Source of the DNA: Symbiodinium natans
Taxonomy: Eukaryota; Sar; Dinophyceae; Suessiales; Symbiodiniaceae
Assembly: GCA_905221605.1 (NCBI GenBank)
Contig: CAJNDS010002097.1
Span: 190,001 to 254,000 of the forward strand
Length of the DNA stretch: 64,000 nt
Direction: 5' to 3'
This document shows positions 17,490 to 27,846 of this stretch, piece by piece. Under the pieces are notes generated by a model. It was not told where the DNA came from and searched no databases. It saw only the letters and a program-made list of their open reading frames with translations. The first letter of the stretch is position 1. Each line of letters begins with the position of its first letter. A program made the translations under genes and the position numbers.

Positions 17490-17662
17490 GGATCCGGCCC
17501 TTAAAGCAAATACTCCCAAATATGGTCCTCTTAGGTTTAGGGTCTAGGGTCTAGGGAGTCTAGGGTTTAGGGTTTAGGTTTTAGGGTTTAGGTTCAGGGC
17601 TTAGGCTTTAGGGGGGCCCAATAAGAGAAAACATGATATATCCCAAGGGTCTACCTGAAGAG
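17490..17662. mobile_element. MITE (GGATGGCCCTT family) split by a telomere tract
   Basis: AGGATCCGGCCCTTAAAGC...ATGGTCCTCTTA, then about 90 bp of degenerate TTTAGGG, then GCCCAATAAGAGAAAACATG...ATCCCAAGGGTCTACCT. The point of entry is intact in sisters as CCTCTTAAACCCAATAAG. Confidence 0.7.
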
Positions 17663-17939
17663 GTGTTTAGGGTTTAGGGTTTAGGGTTTGGGGGTTAGGG
17701 TTTAGGGTTTAGGGTTTAGGGTTTAGGGTTTAGGGTTCAGGGTTTAGGGTTTAGGGTTGAGCCCACCGGCTGCTGCGGATGACGAGCCACCCGAAGCAGC
17801 AAGGCCTGAAGCTTACGAAAGCTTACGAAGGCTCAACACCTGCTAGGGTTTAGGGTTTAGGGTTTAGGGTTTAGGGTTTAGGGTTTAGGGTTTAGGGTTT
17901 AGGGTTTAGGGTTTAGGGTTTAGGGTTTAGGGTTTAGGG
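17641..17939. repeat. Two long telomere tracts around a short unique segment
   Basis: TTTAGGG tracts at 17666-17758 and 17846-17939. Segment 17759-17845 is open on plus (AADDEPPEAARPEAYESLRR) and on minus after CTTCAG (ALLLRVARHPQQPVG), so it is a probable exon of unknown strand. Confidence 0.7.
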
Positions 17940-17944
17940 ATCCA

Positions 17945-18030
17945 CCTTGGGTCACAGATCCCTCAATCGCAAGCAGTCCAGGTCCTTGGGGCCACACTTT
18001 CTGCCGCGCATTGGCTTTTGACTTGCTTTG
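17945..18030 (-). CDS. Possible terminal exon
   Basis: Frame SQKPMRGRKCGPKDLDCLRL and then RDL, TGA. It borders the telomere tract ending at 17939. Weak support. Confidence 0.3.
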
Positions 18031-18709
18031 AGCGCCTGAAACCAGAGGACATAACTATAAGGCCTGGTTGGAGTTTAGGGTTTAGGGTTTAGGGTTTAGG
18101 GTTTAGGGTTTAGGGTTTAAGGACTAACTGGGGTTTAGGGTTTAGGGTTTAGGGCTACGGGTTTAGAGGTCGCATCTAGTGCTTGCTGCGAGGTCACCCC
18201 GCCACCCCAAATACTGTGCTTGCCTGAACCCTAAACCCTAAACCCTAAACCCTAAACCCTAAACCCTAAACCCTAAACCCTAAACCCTAAACCCTAAACC
18301 TCTGTACACTGGAGAAGGGGCAGATGCACCAAACTAGCATGGCACCTTTCCCCTTTCTAAAGGGTATGCAGGCTGCTCCAGGGTAACGGTCTGGGGCTCT
18401 CAAATGCTAGACGAAACGACGCCAATCCAAACCTGGGTTCTTGGTTTAGGGCTGCTAGTTCATAGTTGGGATAGTCTTGCAAATTCAAATTTATATTAAT
18501 ATTCCTTACTGAGTTTAAGTACCCTTAAAAATGAAAAATGCTTGGCAAAGTTTGGGTACTACTACCATTTGCCGATGATCCAGCACATGGCCTGAATTTC
18601 AAAACCAAGGCCTGTAAACCCCAAGCAAGCCAAGGACCTACACTCCCGGACCTGACCGAGAGCAACATAGGCGCCTTAAGAACTAGAGTCTTTTTTTTAT
18701 TTTTTTTGT

Positions 18710-18740
<31 letters not shown>

Positions 18741-19450
18741 TAGTATAGCATAAATATAAAGGGACCATAAGGTTCAGGAAATAACAATAGAGTAGGTTTA
18801 GGGTTTGGGTTTGGGGTTTGGGGTTTGGGGTTTGGGGTTTGGGGTTTGGGGTTTAGGGTTTAGGGTTTAGGGGTAGCTACAAGGCTGTGTGGCTTCAGAC
18901 GTTAGGCTGGAGGGCTGCAAGAGTCTCCTTTGTCAGTGTCGTGAGGTGGCCATCAGGCAAAGGCTAGAGGGGAGGCAAACCTGCACCCATTTTGGGGTAC
19001 TAATCTAAAATGATCATGTTTGTTCCCCATTGGGTTTAAGTATTCATAATTAATTCAGAATGATGTTCAACAATGACCCAGAAAAGAGGAAGGTCCAACT
19101 CCCGGAACCCGTTCATGGTCTTGCTTGGCCGACTGGTAACTCAAAACTTCGTTACAAGGCCCTATAAGGGAGGGGCGTTCAAGAAGTTCTGTATCCCAAG
19201 GTTCCGTGATTCTCCTCAAACGCGCTAAGGTGCCCTAAGCTTCCTTAAGGTTCCCCCAAGTACCTACCCCCATATGAGCACCCCTCCCTTAAGGATCCAA
19301 TAGCTTCGGTCACCTGGGGGGTTTACGTAAATAAGAGATCCCTAATAGAGTCTCCAAAATGATAGGATTCCCTTACAATAAGGACCCCAAGAAGGTACCC
19401 CCACAATTTCGGAAATACCCACCTGGGCATCACCCTAAACCCTAAACCCT
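18031..19450. other. Repeat-rich stretch without a supported gene
   Basis: Telomere tracts at 18071-18120, 18225-18300 and 18796-18872 (the last with a run of TTTGGGG units), a 30-bp G-run at 18712-18740, a GGTTCTTAA-family MITE (19155-19290) and a GGTTTACG-family MITE (19313-19421). The unique parts show no convincing exon. Confidence 0.6.
19313..19421. mobile_element. MITE (GGGGGTTTACG family)
   Basis: GGGGGGTTTACGTAAATAAG...TAGGATTCCCTTACAATAAGGACCCC..GGTACCCCC. Sisters: 19558-19688 (with telomere tract), 25790-25884, 43132-43200, 55117-55190, 57283-57372, 58347-58450. Confidence 0.65.
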
Positions 19451-19454
19451 AAAC

Positions 19455-19545
19455 CCTGAACACCTTCTGGTGCAGCCCGAGGATGGGCTAGCGTCGTCAC
19501 GTTCATCGAACTCATCCAGCAGGGATCTGCGCAAAATCTTGAAGT
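19455..19545 (-). CDS. Unidentified exon
   Basis: HFKILRRSLLDEFDERDDAS and then PSSGCTRRC. The plus strand is open too (EHLLVQPEDGLASSRSSNSS). Minus is preferred from its neighbours. Confidence 0.4.
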
Positions 19546-19557
19546 GGGGGTTTCCGA

Positions 19558-19688
19558 GTTTAGGGGTACCTTGGTCCTGATTAGGTCTAGGGTTTAGGGT
19601 TTAGGGTTTAGGGTTTAGGGTTTAGGGTTTCGACTATTTGGGGGCTTATCGTAGGGGTCCCTTACTTTCGTAAACCCCCCCGTGGGAA
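19558..19688. mobile_element. MITE (GGGGGTTTACG family) split by a telomere tract
   Basis: GGGGTACCTTGGTCCTGATTA, then about 40 bp of TTTAGGG, then ACTATTTGGGGG...CTTTCGTAAACCCCC. In 25790-25884 the same point reads ATGATAAGGGAATCCT. Confidence 0.65.
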
Positions 19689-20180
19689 TTCGGGCGTGAA
19701 GAGGCAGGGGGCCTTCAGGGCAACCCGTGTACTTTGAGCAAGAAGGAAGTACTCTGGCTACTCAGCTACTGGAGCTGCTCGTAGCAGGGTTCTAAGACGA
19801 ATGAGCTTTGAGGCCAACGAGGGATAGGTTTTAAGTAGGGACAGCAAAACAACGACAAGTTGTTAATTGCAGATGCAACCTTCTGGCCATCCGCAACTCC
19901 TTATCGTAGCGAATACCTCCAATACAAGTAAACAAAGAACATTGCTCATTCCTATCATTAGGCCTGGTATTCTCGTGTGCCAATGCCCAGGGCAACCTCG
20001 AACTACAAGGTCAGGACCCAACTCCAGACCACCCTAAACCCGAAACCCTAAACCCTAAACCCTAAACCCAAAACTGCCCAAAACCCTAACCCAGAGGGGC
20101 CAGGTCCAACAAGGTGCGATTTCCTTCTACAGGGTTTGGGCCAGCGAGTGCTTTAGGGTTCCTGGTGCGAGGACCTATAG

Positions 20181-20417
20181 ACGAGAAGGCCTTCGGCAAC
20201 AACGAAACAACGCGAAACGACAAAACCCGAAGACTGCCAAAGAGCCCTAAACATACTGAGCAAACAAGATCTCAATAACAAGGCATGCGGGCTGTTCGCC
20301 GTGAAAGCAGGCTTTGAGGATGCAGAAGTAGTGAAAACATTGACAGGCGTGGTGAATTGGAGACTTCGCATGCGGAAAAAATCGCATTCGCCGAAAAACG
20401 CGGCGGGCGGGGGTTAA
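20181..20417 (+). CDS. Array-free ORF, unidentified
   Basis: 79 codons open from after TAG (20178-20180) to TAA (20415-20417), without an ATG near the start, so probably an exon. Reads ALNILSKQDLNNKACGLFAV and then KAGFEDAEVVKTLTGVVNWR, a soluble alpha/beta look. A minus ORF overlaps (20153-20371) but is cysteine/serine-rich noise. It lies in 0.7 kb free of telomere repeat. Unknown function. Confidence 0.4.
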   Translation, partial: TRRPSATTKQRETTKPEDCQRALNILSKQDLNNKACGLFAVKAGFEDAEVVKTLTGVVNWRLRMRKKSHSPKNAAGGG

Positions 20418-20542
20418 GACTGTTAAGAGGCACATTCCGCGTTCCCTGTTTCAAGGCCCGAACAGGCTTCAGCCAAGAACGTCAACGTGAAAAAAAGTCA
20501 TTGGCCTGCATGGTTTACTGAATTCCTGTTTTTTGTGTCGTC

Positions 20543-20704
20543 ATGGCCACAGCACTGTGCTCAAACGTGAAAAATGGAAAGTCGCAACAACAGCCAGTTT
20601 TAAACAGCCGGGCTTGTGAAGACAGGCATAACTGCCGTAAATACCGCACTTTTCCCGTCCTGGCGCAAAAAGCCCAGGAAACGGACACATACAGGAGGCC
20701 CTAA
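20543..20704 (+). CDS. Small ORF, unidentified
   Basis: 53 codons from ATG to TAA: MATALCSNVKNGKSQQQPVL and then a Cys/His/Arg-rich part. It may belong with 20181-20417. Low support. Confidence 0.25.
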   Translation: MATALCSNVKNGKSQQQPVLNSRACEDRHNCRKYRTFPVLAQKAQETDTYRRP

Positions 20705-20807
20705 TAAACTCAAAGCCCTTACACGAAAACAACCAAAGAACCCCAAACAAAATCCCGAATAAACTAAAAGCTCTTGAACAACAAATGTTTAAGCAGAAGC
20801 CCCCCAT

Positions 20808-20990
20808 AAACCCTAAACCCCTAAACCCCTAAACCCCTAAGCCACTAAACCCCTAAACCCCTAAACCCCTAAACCCCTAAACCCCTAAACCCCTAAACCC
20901 CTAAACCCCTACACCCCTAAACCTACACCCCTAAACCCTAAACCCTAAACCCTAAACCCTAAACCCTAGCCCTAAACCCTAAACCCCCCC
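20808..20990. repeat. CCCCTAAA variant array
   Basis: About 14 units of the 8-mer CCCCTAAA, passing to CCCTAAA near 20935. This is a homogenised variant block. Confidence 0.9.
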
Positions 20991-20994
20991 AAAA

Positions 20995-21120
20995 TGCCGA
21001 GATCAGCCTGAAAGGTGACCTTCAGCCCCGTCCGCTGCCAGACGCGGCGCCCGAGCGTGGCGAAGCGCACGGCCAGGGCGGCGAAGTACTCGGCTCCGGG
21101 TTCGAGGCCATTCCTGAGAA
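20995..21120 (-). CDS. Fibronectin-III-like exon
   Basis: LRNGLEPGAEYFAALAVRFA and then TLGRRVWQRTGLKVTFQADL. The LEPGAEYFAALAVR segment matches the FN3 E-F turn and F strand (L.PGT.Y..RV.A). The rest of the domain would lie in other exons. Telomere arrays on both sides. Confidence 0.5.
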
Positions 21121-21124
21121 CACG

Positions 21125-21237
21125 TTTAGGGTTTAGGGCTAGGGTTTAGGGTTTAGGGTTTGGGGCTAGGGTAGGGTTTAATTAGGGTTTAGGGTTTAGG
21201 GCTTAGGGCTTAGGGCTTAGGGTTTAGGGTTTAGGGT

Positions 21238-21269
<32 letters not shown>

Positions 21270-21290
21270 GGTTTAGGGTTTAGGGTTTAA
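21125..21290. repeat. Interstitial telomere tract with TTGAGGG run
   Basis: TTTAGGG, GCTTAGGG and a run of five TTGAGGG units, another local expansion of a variant. Confidence 0.85.
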
Positions 21291-22042
21291 GAACCACCCC
21301 AAGAATGTCAAATGGTCTTGCTTAAGTGCAATAAAGGGACTATTATTCTGCATCTTTGGTTGGCTGGGGGGGGGGTTCTTAAGCAAATGCATTCAGGATA
21401 ATCATTCCCCTTAAGAACCTAAACTGTAAGCCCTAAGCCCAAACCTAGAGCTTTACTGAAGGCTATGACTTGGCGCAGGAAGGGTTTTGAAGACTTAGGG
21501 AGTGTCAGGGTGTGGACTTCAGGATTTGGGGCTTCTAGGTTCCAGGGTTTAGGGTTTTAGGGTTCAGGGAGATTGTTTGGCTTTGGGTTTTCAGGCTTTA
21601 GCATAGGTCGAAGGCCTAACCCTAAACCGTAAACCGTGAACCCTAAACCCTAGACCCCAACCCCCAAGCCCGAAACCCCAAACCGCAGAGCTTCATTTGG
21701 GACGACGGAGGAGGTGACGTCAGGACTTTGGGCTTTCGGGCTTGGGGTTTTGAGGTGTTTCCGGCTGGGTTTAGGGTTTAGGGTTTAGTGTTTAGGGTTT
21801 AGGGCTGAGGGTCCAAGACAGCCCTAAGCCCTGCAGTGCTCACCCGAAGCTAGCTTGCCATTTAGGGTTTAGGGTTTAGGGTTTGGGGCTTGGGGTTTGG
21901 GGTACCAGGAGTAGCCTAGGAATAAGAAAGGGGTGCCCTTTTTCGTTTAGAGGGGCCCGTAAGGGAACCAAAGCACTGGGTCTGGGATGTTAAGGCACAC
22001 TCCCGACCTTACTGGTACGAAATGCCATACCGCGACCCTATG
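21291..22042. other. Stretch without a supported gene
   Basis: GCTTAAG-ended MITE at 21311-21396 and short degenerate TTTAGGG pieces. A partial palindrome at 21905-21985 ('AGTAGCCTAGGAATAAGAAAGGGGTGCCC') resembles 30524-30630. Confidence 0.5.
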
Positions 22043-22154
22043 CTTGGTAGCCCAGTAACCATATCATAATAAGGGCACCCTTTTTGGGGTTGGTTACTTG
22101 CTAAAGGAACCCATAACCCAAAAAAAGGGTAAAGGGTACCAATGGGCTATCAAG
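22043..22154. mobile_element. MITE (GGTAGCCCAG family)
   Basis: CTTGGTAGCCCAGTAACC... to ...TACCAATGGGCTATCAAG. No matching duplication at its flanks. Confidence 0.75.
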
Positions 22155-22212
22155 CTCACCCTCAACCCTAAACCCTAAACCCGAAACCCCAAACCCCAAA
22201 CCCCAAACCCTA

Positions 22213-22337
22213 AACCCCAACCCCTCCAGCTCACGTCCTTTCCATTGCGATCGAGCTGCACCGTTGCCTCACAAGGGGAGTGGCTCGCAGCTCGTGACTG
22301 CTCACCATCATCTCCAATCTCCTCAAGAGGCACTGAA
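22213..22337 (-). CDS. Unidentified exon
   Basis: VSVPLEEIGDDGEQSRAASH and then SPCEATVQLDRNGKDVSWRG, with beta-strand-like ends. Telomere repeats on both sides. Strong codon bias. Confidence 0.55.
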
Positions 22338-22940
22338 ACAGGGTTTAGGGTTTAGGGTTTAGGGTGTAGGTCATAATCCACACACCTTTGTTTCCCAGAA
22401 AGAACAGACATTCATATTGAATCAGGGCCTTATGCAACTCGGTATTGAATACGGTACTGTGCCCAGTGGAGGCGCCCAAACCCTAATCAGTGGCGCAATG
22501 GCACTTTCATCTTGCGCCATAATCTTCTGTATCACGCCTCGGAGAGCGCGTGGAAACCACGTTTTTCAAGTGCATAAGGATCAGGTGACAGGGGCGCCGA
22601 AGCCTTATATGAGACCTGAATGTCTTTGGCCTTAAGGGGTATAAGCAGGGACCCCTAGAAAGAACCCTTAATCTTATTCCCCCTTTTTAACCCCTACATG
22701 ACCCTCAGCACCTTATACAGTCCCTATAGACCCTAAAGATAGACCCTAAATCACCCCCAAAGAACCCCTAAGGTCCCTGTAAGGGTCCCTCCGTTAGTCC
22801 CCTGACCCTATATAACCCTTATATATATATATATATTCAAAGTTCTATAGTCCCTAAAAAACCTAAGTAGACCCTTAATCACCCCCCCCCCAAAAAAACC
22901 CTCAGGTCCCTTGTAAGGGTCCCTCCTTTGGTCCCTTGAT
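22338..22940. other. Low-information stretch with repeats
   Basis: A plus ORF at 22417-22635 is probably chance. 22630-22812 and 22838-22940 share 'CCCTAAA..CACCCC...CTCAGGTCCCTTGTAAGGGTCCCTCC' and form a two-copy element family. A TA run lies at 22821-22836. Confidence 0.5.
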
Positions 22941-22944
22941 GGCC

Positions 22945-23040
22945 AATCCTCCAGGACCTCGTCATCCTCAAGTAAGACCATGGCCGCGCGCTCCAATCCG
23001 CCGTTGTCCAGGCTGCGGATCCTGAGGAACATGGCCGCTA
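22945..23040 (-). CDS. Unidentified exon
   Basis: AAMFLRIRSLDNGGLERAAM and then VLLEDDEVLEDW. Helical and acidic at the end. Telomere repeat begins directly upstream. Confidence 0.5.
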
Positions 23041-23356
23041 AACCCTAGACCCTCGACCCTAGGCCTAAGCCCTAAGCCCTAAGCCCCAAGCCCGAAACCC
23101 TACACCCTAAACCCTAGCCCTAAACCCTAAACCCTAAACCCTAAACCCTAAACCCTAAACCCCAAACCCCAAACCCCAAGCCCTAAACCTAAAGCAAAAC
23201 AGCGAACTGCTGAAGTTACAGGACGCTGGGAAAAGTAGACCTATAGAAAAAGACTTCTTGTAGTCCATATCTACCTCAGTATCCCTGAAATAGCCCCCGT
23301 ATAGCTCCCAAGGTCCCCTTAAATGGAGATCTCGTGCAAGTCCCTACACTAAGACT

Positions 23357-23457
23357 CCTAGTTGTCCAGTATCCTAGGGGAACTCAAGGTTAACCTTTGG
23401 GATGATAAAGGGAATATAGGACCCAAAAAGGCTAAAGGCTACCTGCTCTACTACTAG
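23357..23457. mobile_element. MITE (GTTGTCCAGTATCC family)
   Basis: CTAGTTGTCCAGTATCCTAGGGGAACTCAAGG... to ...CTGCTCTACTACTAG. Full copy; duplication not clear. Confidence 0.75.
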
Positions 23458-23964
23458 AACTTCGTCACCTGTGGGTCCTCTGCAGCCCAACCGCATTCTT
23501 TGGGAAATCCTCATGAACTCTGCAGTCCAAACCATGGGCTCACCCCTAAACCCTAAACCCTAAACCCTAAACCCTAAACCCTAAACCCTAAACGGCCTAC
23601 TTGGAGGTTCACGCATCTCAAGAGCGGGGGCTCTAAGTCGGGTAAGGGTAGTAGAGAGTTATCACCTTTTTCGGGTGGTCGTATCACCCTCCTTAACTTG
23701 GCTGCACTTAGGAGGGTTTAGGGTTTAGGGTTTAGGGTTTAAGAAAACCAAGAAACCCAAAAAGGCTAAAGATCTAAAGTTACAGTAAAGCACCACAAAG
23801 TTAAGATGGCCCATGAGCCATAAACACCACCAAATATTAGAGGGGGATCCTGTAGGGTCCTATAGGGGTCTATATTCAGGGTCCCTAAAGGGTTTAGGGT
23901 TTAGGGTTTAGAGTTTAGGTTTTAGGTTTTAGGATTTAGGGTTTAGGGTTTGGGGCTTAACTTT

Positions 23965-24070
23965 CATCATGGCCCCGAATGCCTTCAGGCAGAGCCTGCA
24001 AACAAGATGGCCAAGGCACACCTCCAAGCGATACTCGAGTGGTGGCCTCGCTGAATGGAGTTCCCAGATC
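23965..24070 (-). CDS. Unidentified exon
   Basis: GTPFSEATTRVSLGGVPWPS and then CLQALPEGIRGHDE. Flanked by telomere tracts (23886-23960 and 24076-24130). Confidence 0.5.
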
Positions 24071-24130
24071 TTGATTAGGGTTTAGGGTTTAGGGTTTAGG
24101 GTTTAGGGTTTAGGGTTTAGGGTTTAGGGC

Positions 24131-25212
24131 TCTGAAGCGCCCGGGAGCCCCAGAGACCGCAACACAAGCCTGCAAAAGCCTAAGACGTAAATAGGGTCCC
24201 AGGAAGACACCCAAAACACTAAAAGACGCCAAAGAGCTCAGGGGTTTAGGGTTTAGGGTTCAGGGGGAGGGTTTAGGGCAAAGAGTGCATGTGTCAGCAG
24301 AAGTTCAGACCCTAAACCCCCAAAATCCAAAAACTCTCAATCAAACCCTGAGACGCGAAAAGTCAAAATCCCAGACGCCTACACAAGAAGCTAAGACCCG
24401 ATAAACCAAACCCTATTTACCCTACAAAGCCTACACTTTACACACCCTATAAACCCTGTAAACCGTACAAAGCCTAAACCCTGTAAACCCTAAGAGTCCT
24501 GTAAGCCCGATAAACCCTACAAACCCTAAACCCTACACCCCTACACCCCTAAACCCTAAACCCCAAACCCCAAACCCTAAACCCTAAACCCTAAACCCTA
24601 AACCCTAAACCCTAAACCCCAAACCTGACTAAAAAAATAGGCCTTCCCCGTGTGGCGCCATCGTTAGAGGGCAGCTCGGGCCCCTGCCTCGGGCAGCTCC
24701 TACGGTTTTTAAGGGTTTTTGTGGGGGGGGGGGGGGGGGAGGCTAGGGTTTAGGGTTTAGGGTTTAGGGTTTAGGGTGTAGGGTTTAGGGCTTAGGGTTT
24801 AGGGCTTAGGGTTTAGTGTTTAGGGCTTAGGGGTCTAGGGTCTTAGGCGTCCTAAGGGTTTGCGGCTGTCTAGGGTTGTCTAGGTTTATTGCGGTTTGTA
24901 GGGGCTTCTAAAGGCTTTAAGGGCTTTCGAAGGGTCTCGACGGCTTTTCAGGGCTTAGGAGGCTGAGAGCTTCAAAGGCTTGGGGCTTTTTAGTGCATAA
25001 CATAGGGGTCGGAGTAATTACCAATGGTATTCCCTCGTGGTCCTTACAAATGTTTACTATGATAACCCCCCACCCCCCCCCCCCCCCCCCCCAACACCCT
25101 AGTCGAATCATGAAGGCCCCTACATTAGGGGGTATAGGGTTTAGGGTTTAGGGTTTAGGGTTTAGGGCTTGGGGTTTAGGGTTTAGGGTTTAGGGCTTGG
25201 GGTTAAGGGTTT
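24131..25212. repeat. Dense telomere-variant stretch
   Basis: Arrays at 24241-24280, 24527-24625, 24746-24840 and 25135-25212 with many variants, a G-run (24722-24740) and a C-run (25075-25092). Segment 24640-24712 is open on minus but short. Confidence 0.7.
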
Positions 25213-25214
25213 GG

Positions 25215-25302
25215 TGCGAACCGAAGGTACACGTGTGGCCACCAGCAGCGCGCACTGCCGGAGCCGAGTGACTCGACCATCATCCTCGCATGCAAGAAGG
25301 CT
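25215..25302 (-). CDS. Exon, strand fairly uncertain
   Basis: Minus frame ACEDDGRVTRLRQCALLVAT and then RVPSVR. Plus is open too (YTCGHQQRALPEPSDSTIIL). Confidence 0.35.
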
Positions 25303-26442
25303 TAGGGCTGCCAAGTTGTCAAAACCCTAAACCCTAAACCCTAAACCCTAAACCCTAAACCTAGGGGAACTCAAGGTTAACCTTTGTGATTCTAAAGGGA
25401 ACATAGGGTTCAAGGTTACCTACTCTACGAAGAAGGCTGTAGGGAATTAGGGTTTTAGGATATTGAGGCCTTTAGGGCCTATTTGTGGTTTAAGGGGTTA
25501 AAAGGGTTTTGAAGGCTTCTGGGGCTGTAGGGCTTTAGGGTTTTTAGGGCGTTTATGTTCAGACAGAGGGTTTCAGGGTTTGAAGGGTTTTGGGGTTTAA
25601 GAGTGTTTAAAAGGTTTTAGGGTTTAGGTTGAGCCCCAATGGAAGAAGCTCCATCAGCTCATTCAGGCCAAACAGTTCCGGGAGTAGAGTCCTCAGCTAG
25701 GGTACCTGATCAACGGTGTAAACAGGTGGTATATATAAGAGAGCTATGGGTTATATGTAGGGATAACAATATGGGTTTTCCGAAAGTAGGGGGTACCGTA
25801 TTGGGGTCCTTATGATAAGGGAATCCTACTATTTGGGGATCTATATTGGGGCCCCCCAATTTTCGTAAACCCCCGTATCAAGTTAGAAAGGTCAGAAGGG
25901 GGGGGGGGGGGAGGTACCACCTGAAATCGCCCTAGATTAAGACCTGCATGGTTGTTGATCAACATACCTGTTCCCGAAATAACCCTGTATTTTACCATTA
26001 AACACTAAACCCTACAGGGCCTTTGGATCCCCCCATATCAACCCTCTGAATAACAGCACCATACCCTGAGAAACCCGAAGCTCGTCCCTAAATCGACCCT
26101 TACTGACTCAACCATGATACCTAAATCTAAATCCTAAAGCCCTCCATGACTTAATCCTGAACCCGAAGCCCGCTGAAATGAGATAGGCTGAATGCTAAAT
26201 ACCGCTTGAGCCCCTAACCGCACACGAAAGGCCTACTCCTAACTAGGATCCTCGTGAACCGCCAACAAGGTTCCGGATTAGGTTTTGGGGTATGGGGTTA
26301 GGGTTTAGGTATTCCATGGAAGCCGCTTGAACCGCCAACAAGCTTCCGGGTTAGGTTTTAGGGAATGGGGTTAGGGTTTAGGTATTCCATGGAAGCCTAG
26401 CTAAAGCTGCTAAACGGGCCGAGAATCCTTTGCCCTTTTTTT
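25303..26442. other. Stretch without a supported gene
   Basis: MITE copies at 25361-25437 (left end replaced by telomere repeat) and 25790-25884. A tandem duplication of about 70 bp at 26262-26400 ('CCGCCAACAAGSTTCCGGRTTAGGTTTTRGG') differs at few positions. Confidence 0.5.
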
Positions 26443-26663
26443 TTGGGGGGGGGAAGGGGGGGGGGCGGGGGGGGAGGGGGGGAGGGGGGGGAGGGGGGGT
26501 GGGGGGAAGGGGGGGAGGGGGGGAGGGGGGGAGGGGGAGGGGGTGAGGGGGGGGAAGGGGGGGAGGGGGGGAGGGGGGGAGGGGGGGAGGGGGGGGAGGG
26601 GGGGGGAGGGGGGGAGGGGGGGGGGGGGGAGGGGGGGAGGGGGGGAGGGGGGTGGGGAGGGGC
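26443..26663. repeat. Purine tract of G-runs spaced by A
   Basis: About 220 bp of G(3-9)A units on the plus strand. It yields long proline- or glycine-rich ORFs in several frames that are not genes. A strong G-quadruplex or triplex candidate. Confidence 0.9.
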
Positions 26664-26975
26664 ATGAGCCCAAGGTACCAGGGAGTTGGTAAGGGTCCAA
26701 CACCTGAGGTGTGAGGCCAAACCCTCGTACCTAAACCCTAAACCCTAAACCCAAGCCCGTTGGCCCAAGATCCTCTGCCCAAGGGCCTGAAGTGGCTTAG
26801 GGTGTAATATAGGGAGCCTTAATAATTGTATAGGCGCCGTGGGCGAATACTCTTCGAACTTATTCCGACCCCTATATTACTTCTGCGGGGGGGCGGGGGG
26901 GGGGGGGGGGAACCCTAACCCTAAACGCTTAAAACTTAAACCCTAATTAAATATCCCTTGGAGGGCTATAAGGGC

Positions 26976-27081
26976 TCAGGATTCTCTTCGGCCGACCAGG
27001 GGCTCGATGTTGGCCAATCGCGCTGGCAGTCCGAATCTCTCAGGGGCGGGAACAGGGCGCACGTCTTCCGGAACATCAAAC
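26976..27081 (-). CDS. Terminal exon candidate
   Basis: Acceptor TTTTTTGAACCCAG|G, frame FDVPEDVRPVPAPERFGLPA and then RLANIEPLVGRRES, TGA at 26976-26978. 106 nt. The plus strand is open as well but lacks such an acceptor. Unnamed. Confidence 0.55.
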
Positions 27082-27337
27082 CTGGGTTCAAAAAAGCTGG
27101 GCTGTTTAGGGTTTGGGGTTCGGGGTTTGGGGTTTGGGGTTTGGGGTTTAGGGTTTAGGGTTTAGGGTTTAGGGTTTGTCTGAGCATCTGAGGTTTAGGG
27201 CAACTTTCCAGGGAGCCCAGGACCGCCTTGAAGAAGCAACATGCATGAACTAGGGTTAGGTCCCTACCAAACCCTAAACCCTAAACCCTAAACCCTGAAC
27301 CCTGAACCCTAAACCCTAAACCGGTCTGTTCATGCTT

Positions 27338-27420
27338 GGAGGGTTTCGGCTCCCCTGGTTCGGCTTCATAGGGCCTTCTCCAGCGAAGAAGCCCTGCCTT
27401 CCTCTCCCGAACCCCTTAAA
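27338..27420 (-). CDS. Unidentified exon
   Basis: FGRGRQGFFAGEGPMKPNQG and then SRNPPSM. Borders CCCTAAA variants. Low-complexity look. Confidence 0.35.
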
Positions 27421-27606
27421 CCCCAAAAGCCTAAACCCTAAACCCTTAAACCCTACGTACCCCTAAACCCCTAAACCCTTAAAACCCCTAAAGAGCCCAA
27501 ACATCTAACCCTGATTCCTCCCTAAACCCTAAACCCTAAACCCTAAACCCTAAACCCTAAACCCTAAACCCTAAACCCTAAACCCTAAACCCTAAACCCT
27601 GAACCC

Positions 27607-27702
27607 TCAACTCCCGTGGCCCCCGGCAACACCGGTGGTGACGAAGCCGACCACGCAGAGTGGCGCAGGCCGTCCCCAGCCCGGGCACCTCTTCTTGTAG
27701 AG
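27607..27702 (-). CDS. Unidentified exon
   Basis: YKKRCPGWGRPAPLCVVGFV and then TTGVAGGHG, between two telomere tracts (27514-27606 and 27702-27750). A second minus frame is open also. Confidence 0.4.
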   Translation of the reverse strand, partial: LYKKRCPGWGRPAPLCVVGFVTTGVAGGHGS

Positions 27703-27749
27703 GGTTTAGGGTTTAGGGTTTAGGGTTAAGGGTTTAGGGTTTAGGGTTT

Positions 27750-27846
27750 AGGATGGCCCTGCATTGAAACCCTCTGAAAAATATTCTTGAACATGATGTT
27801 TTGAACCAATAAGGGAAAATATGAAATATCCCAAGGGCCTACCTAG
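27750..27846. mobile_element. MITE (GGATGGCCCTT family)
   Basis: TTAGGATGGCCCTGCATTG...AATATCCCAAGGGCCTACCTAG, directly joined to a TTTAGGG tract on the left. Confidence 0.75.

Noticed and set aside
26378-26720. Proline-rich and glycine-rich ORFs
   Set aside because: They are readings of the G(n)A tract, open in several frames at once, with no codon structure of their own.
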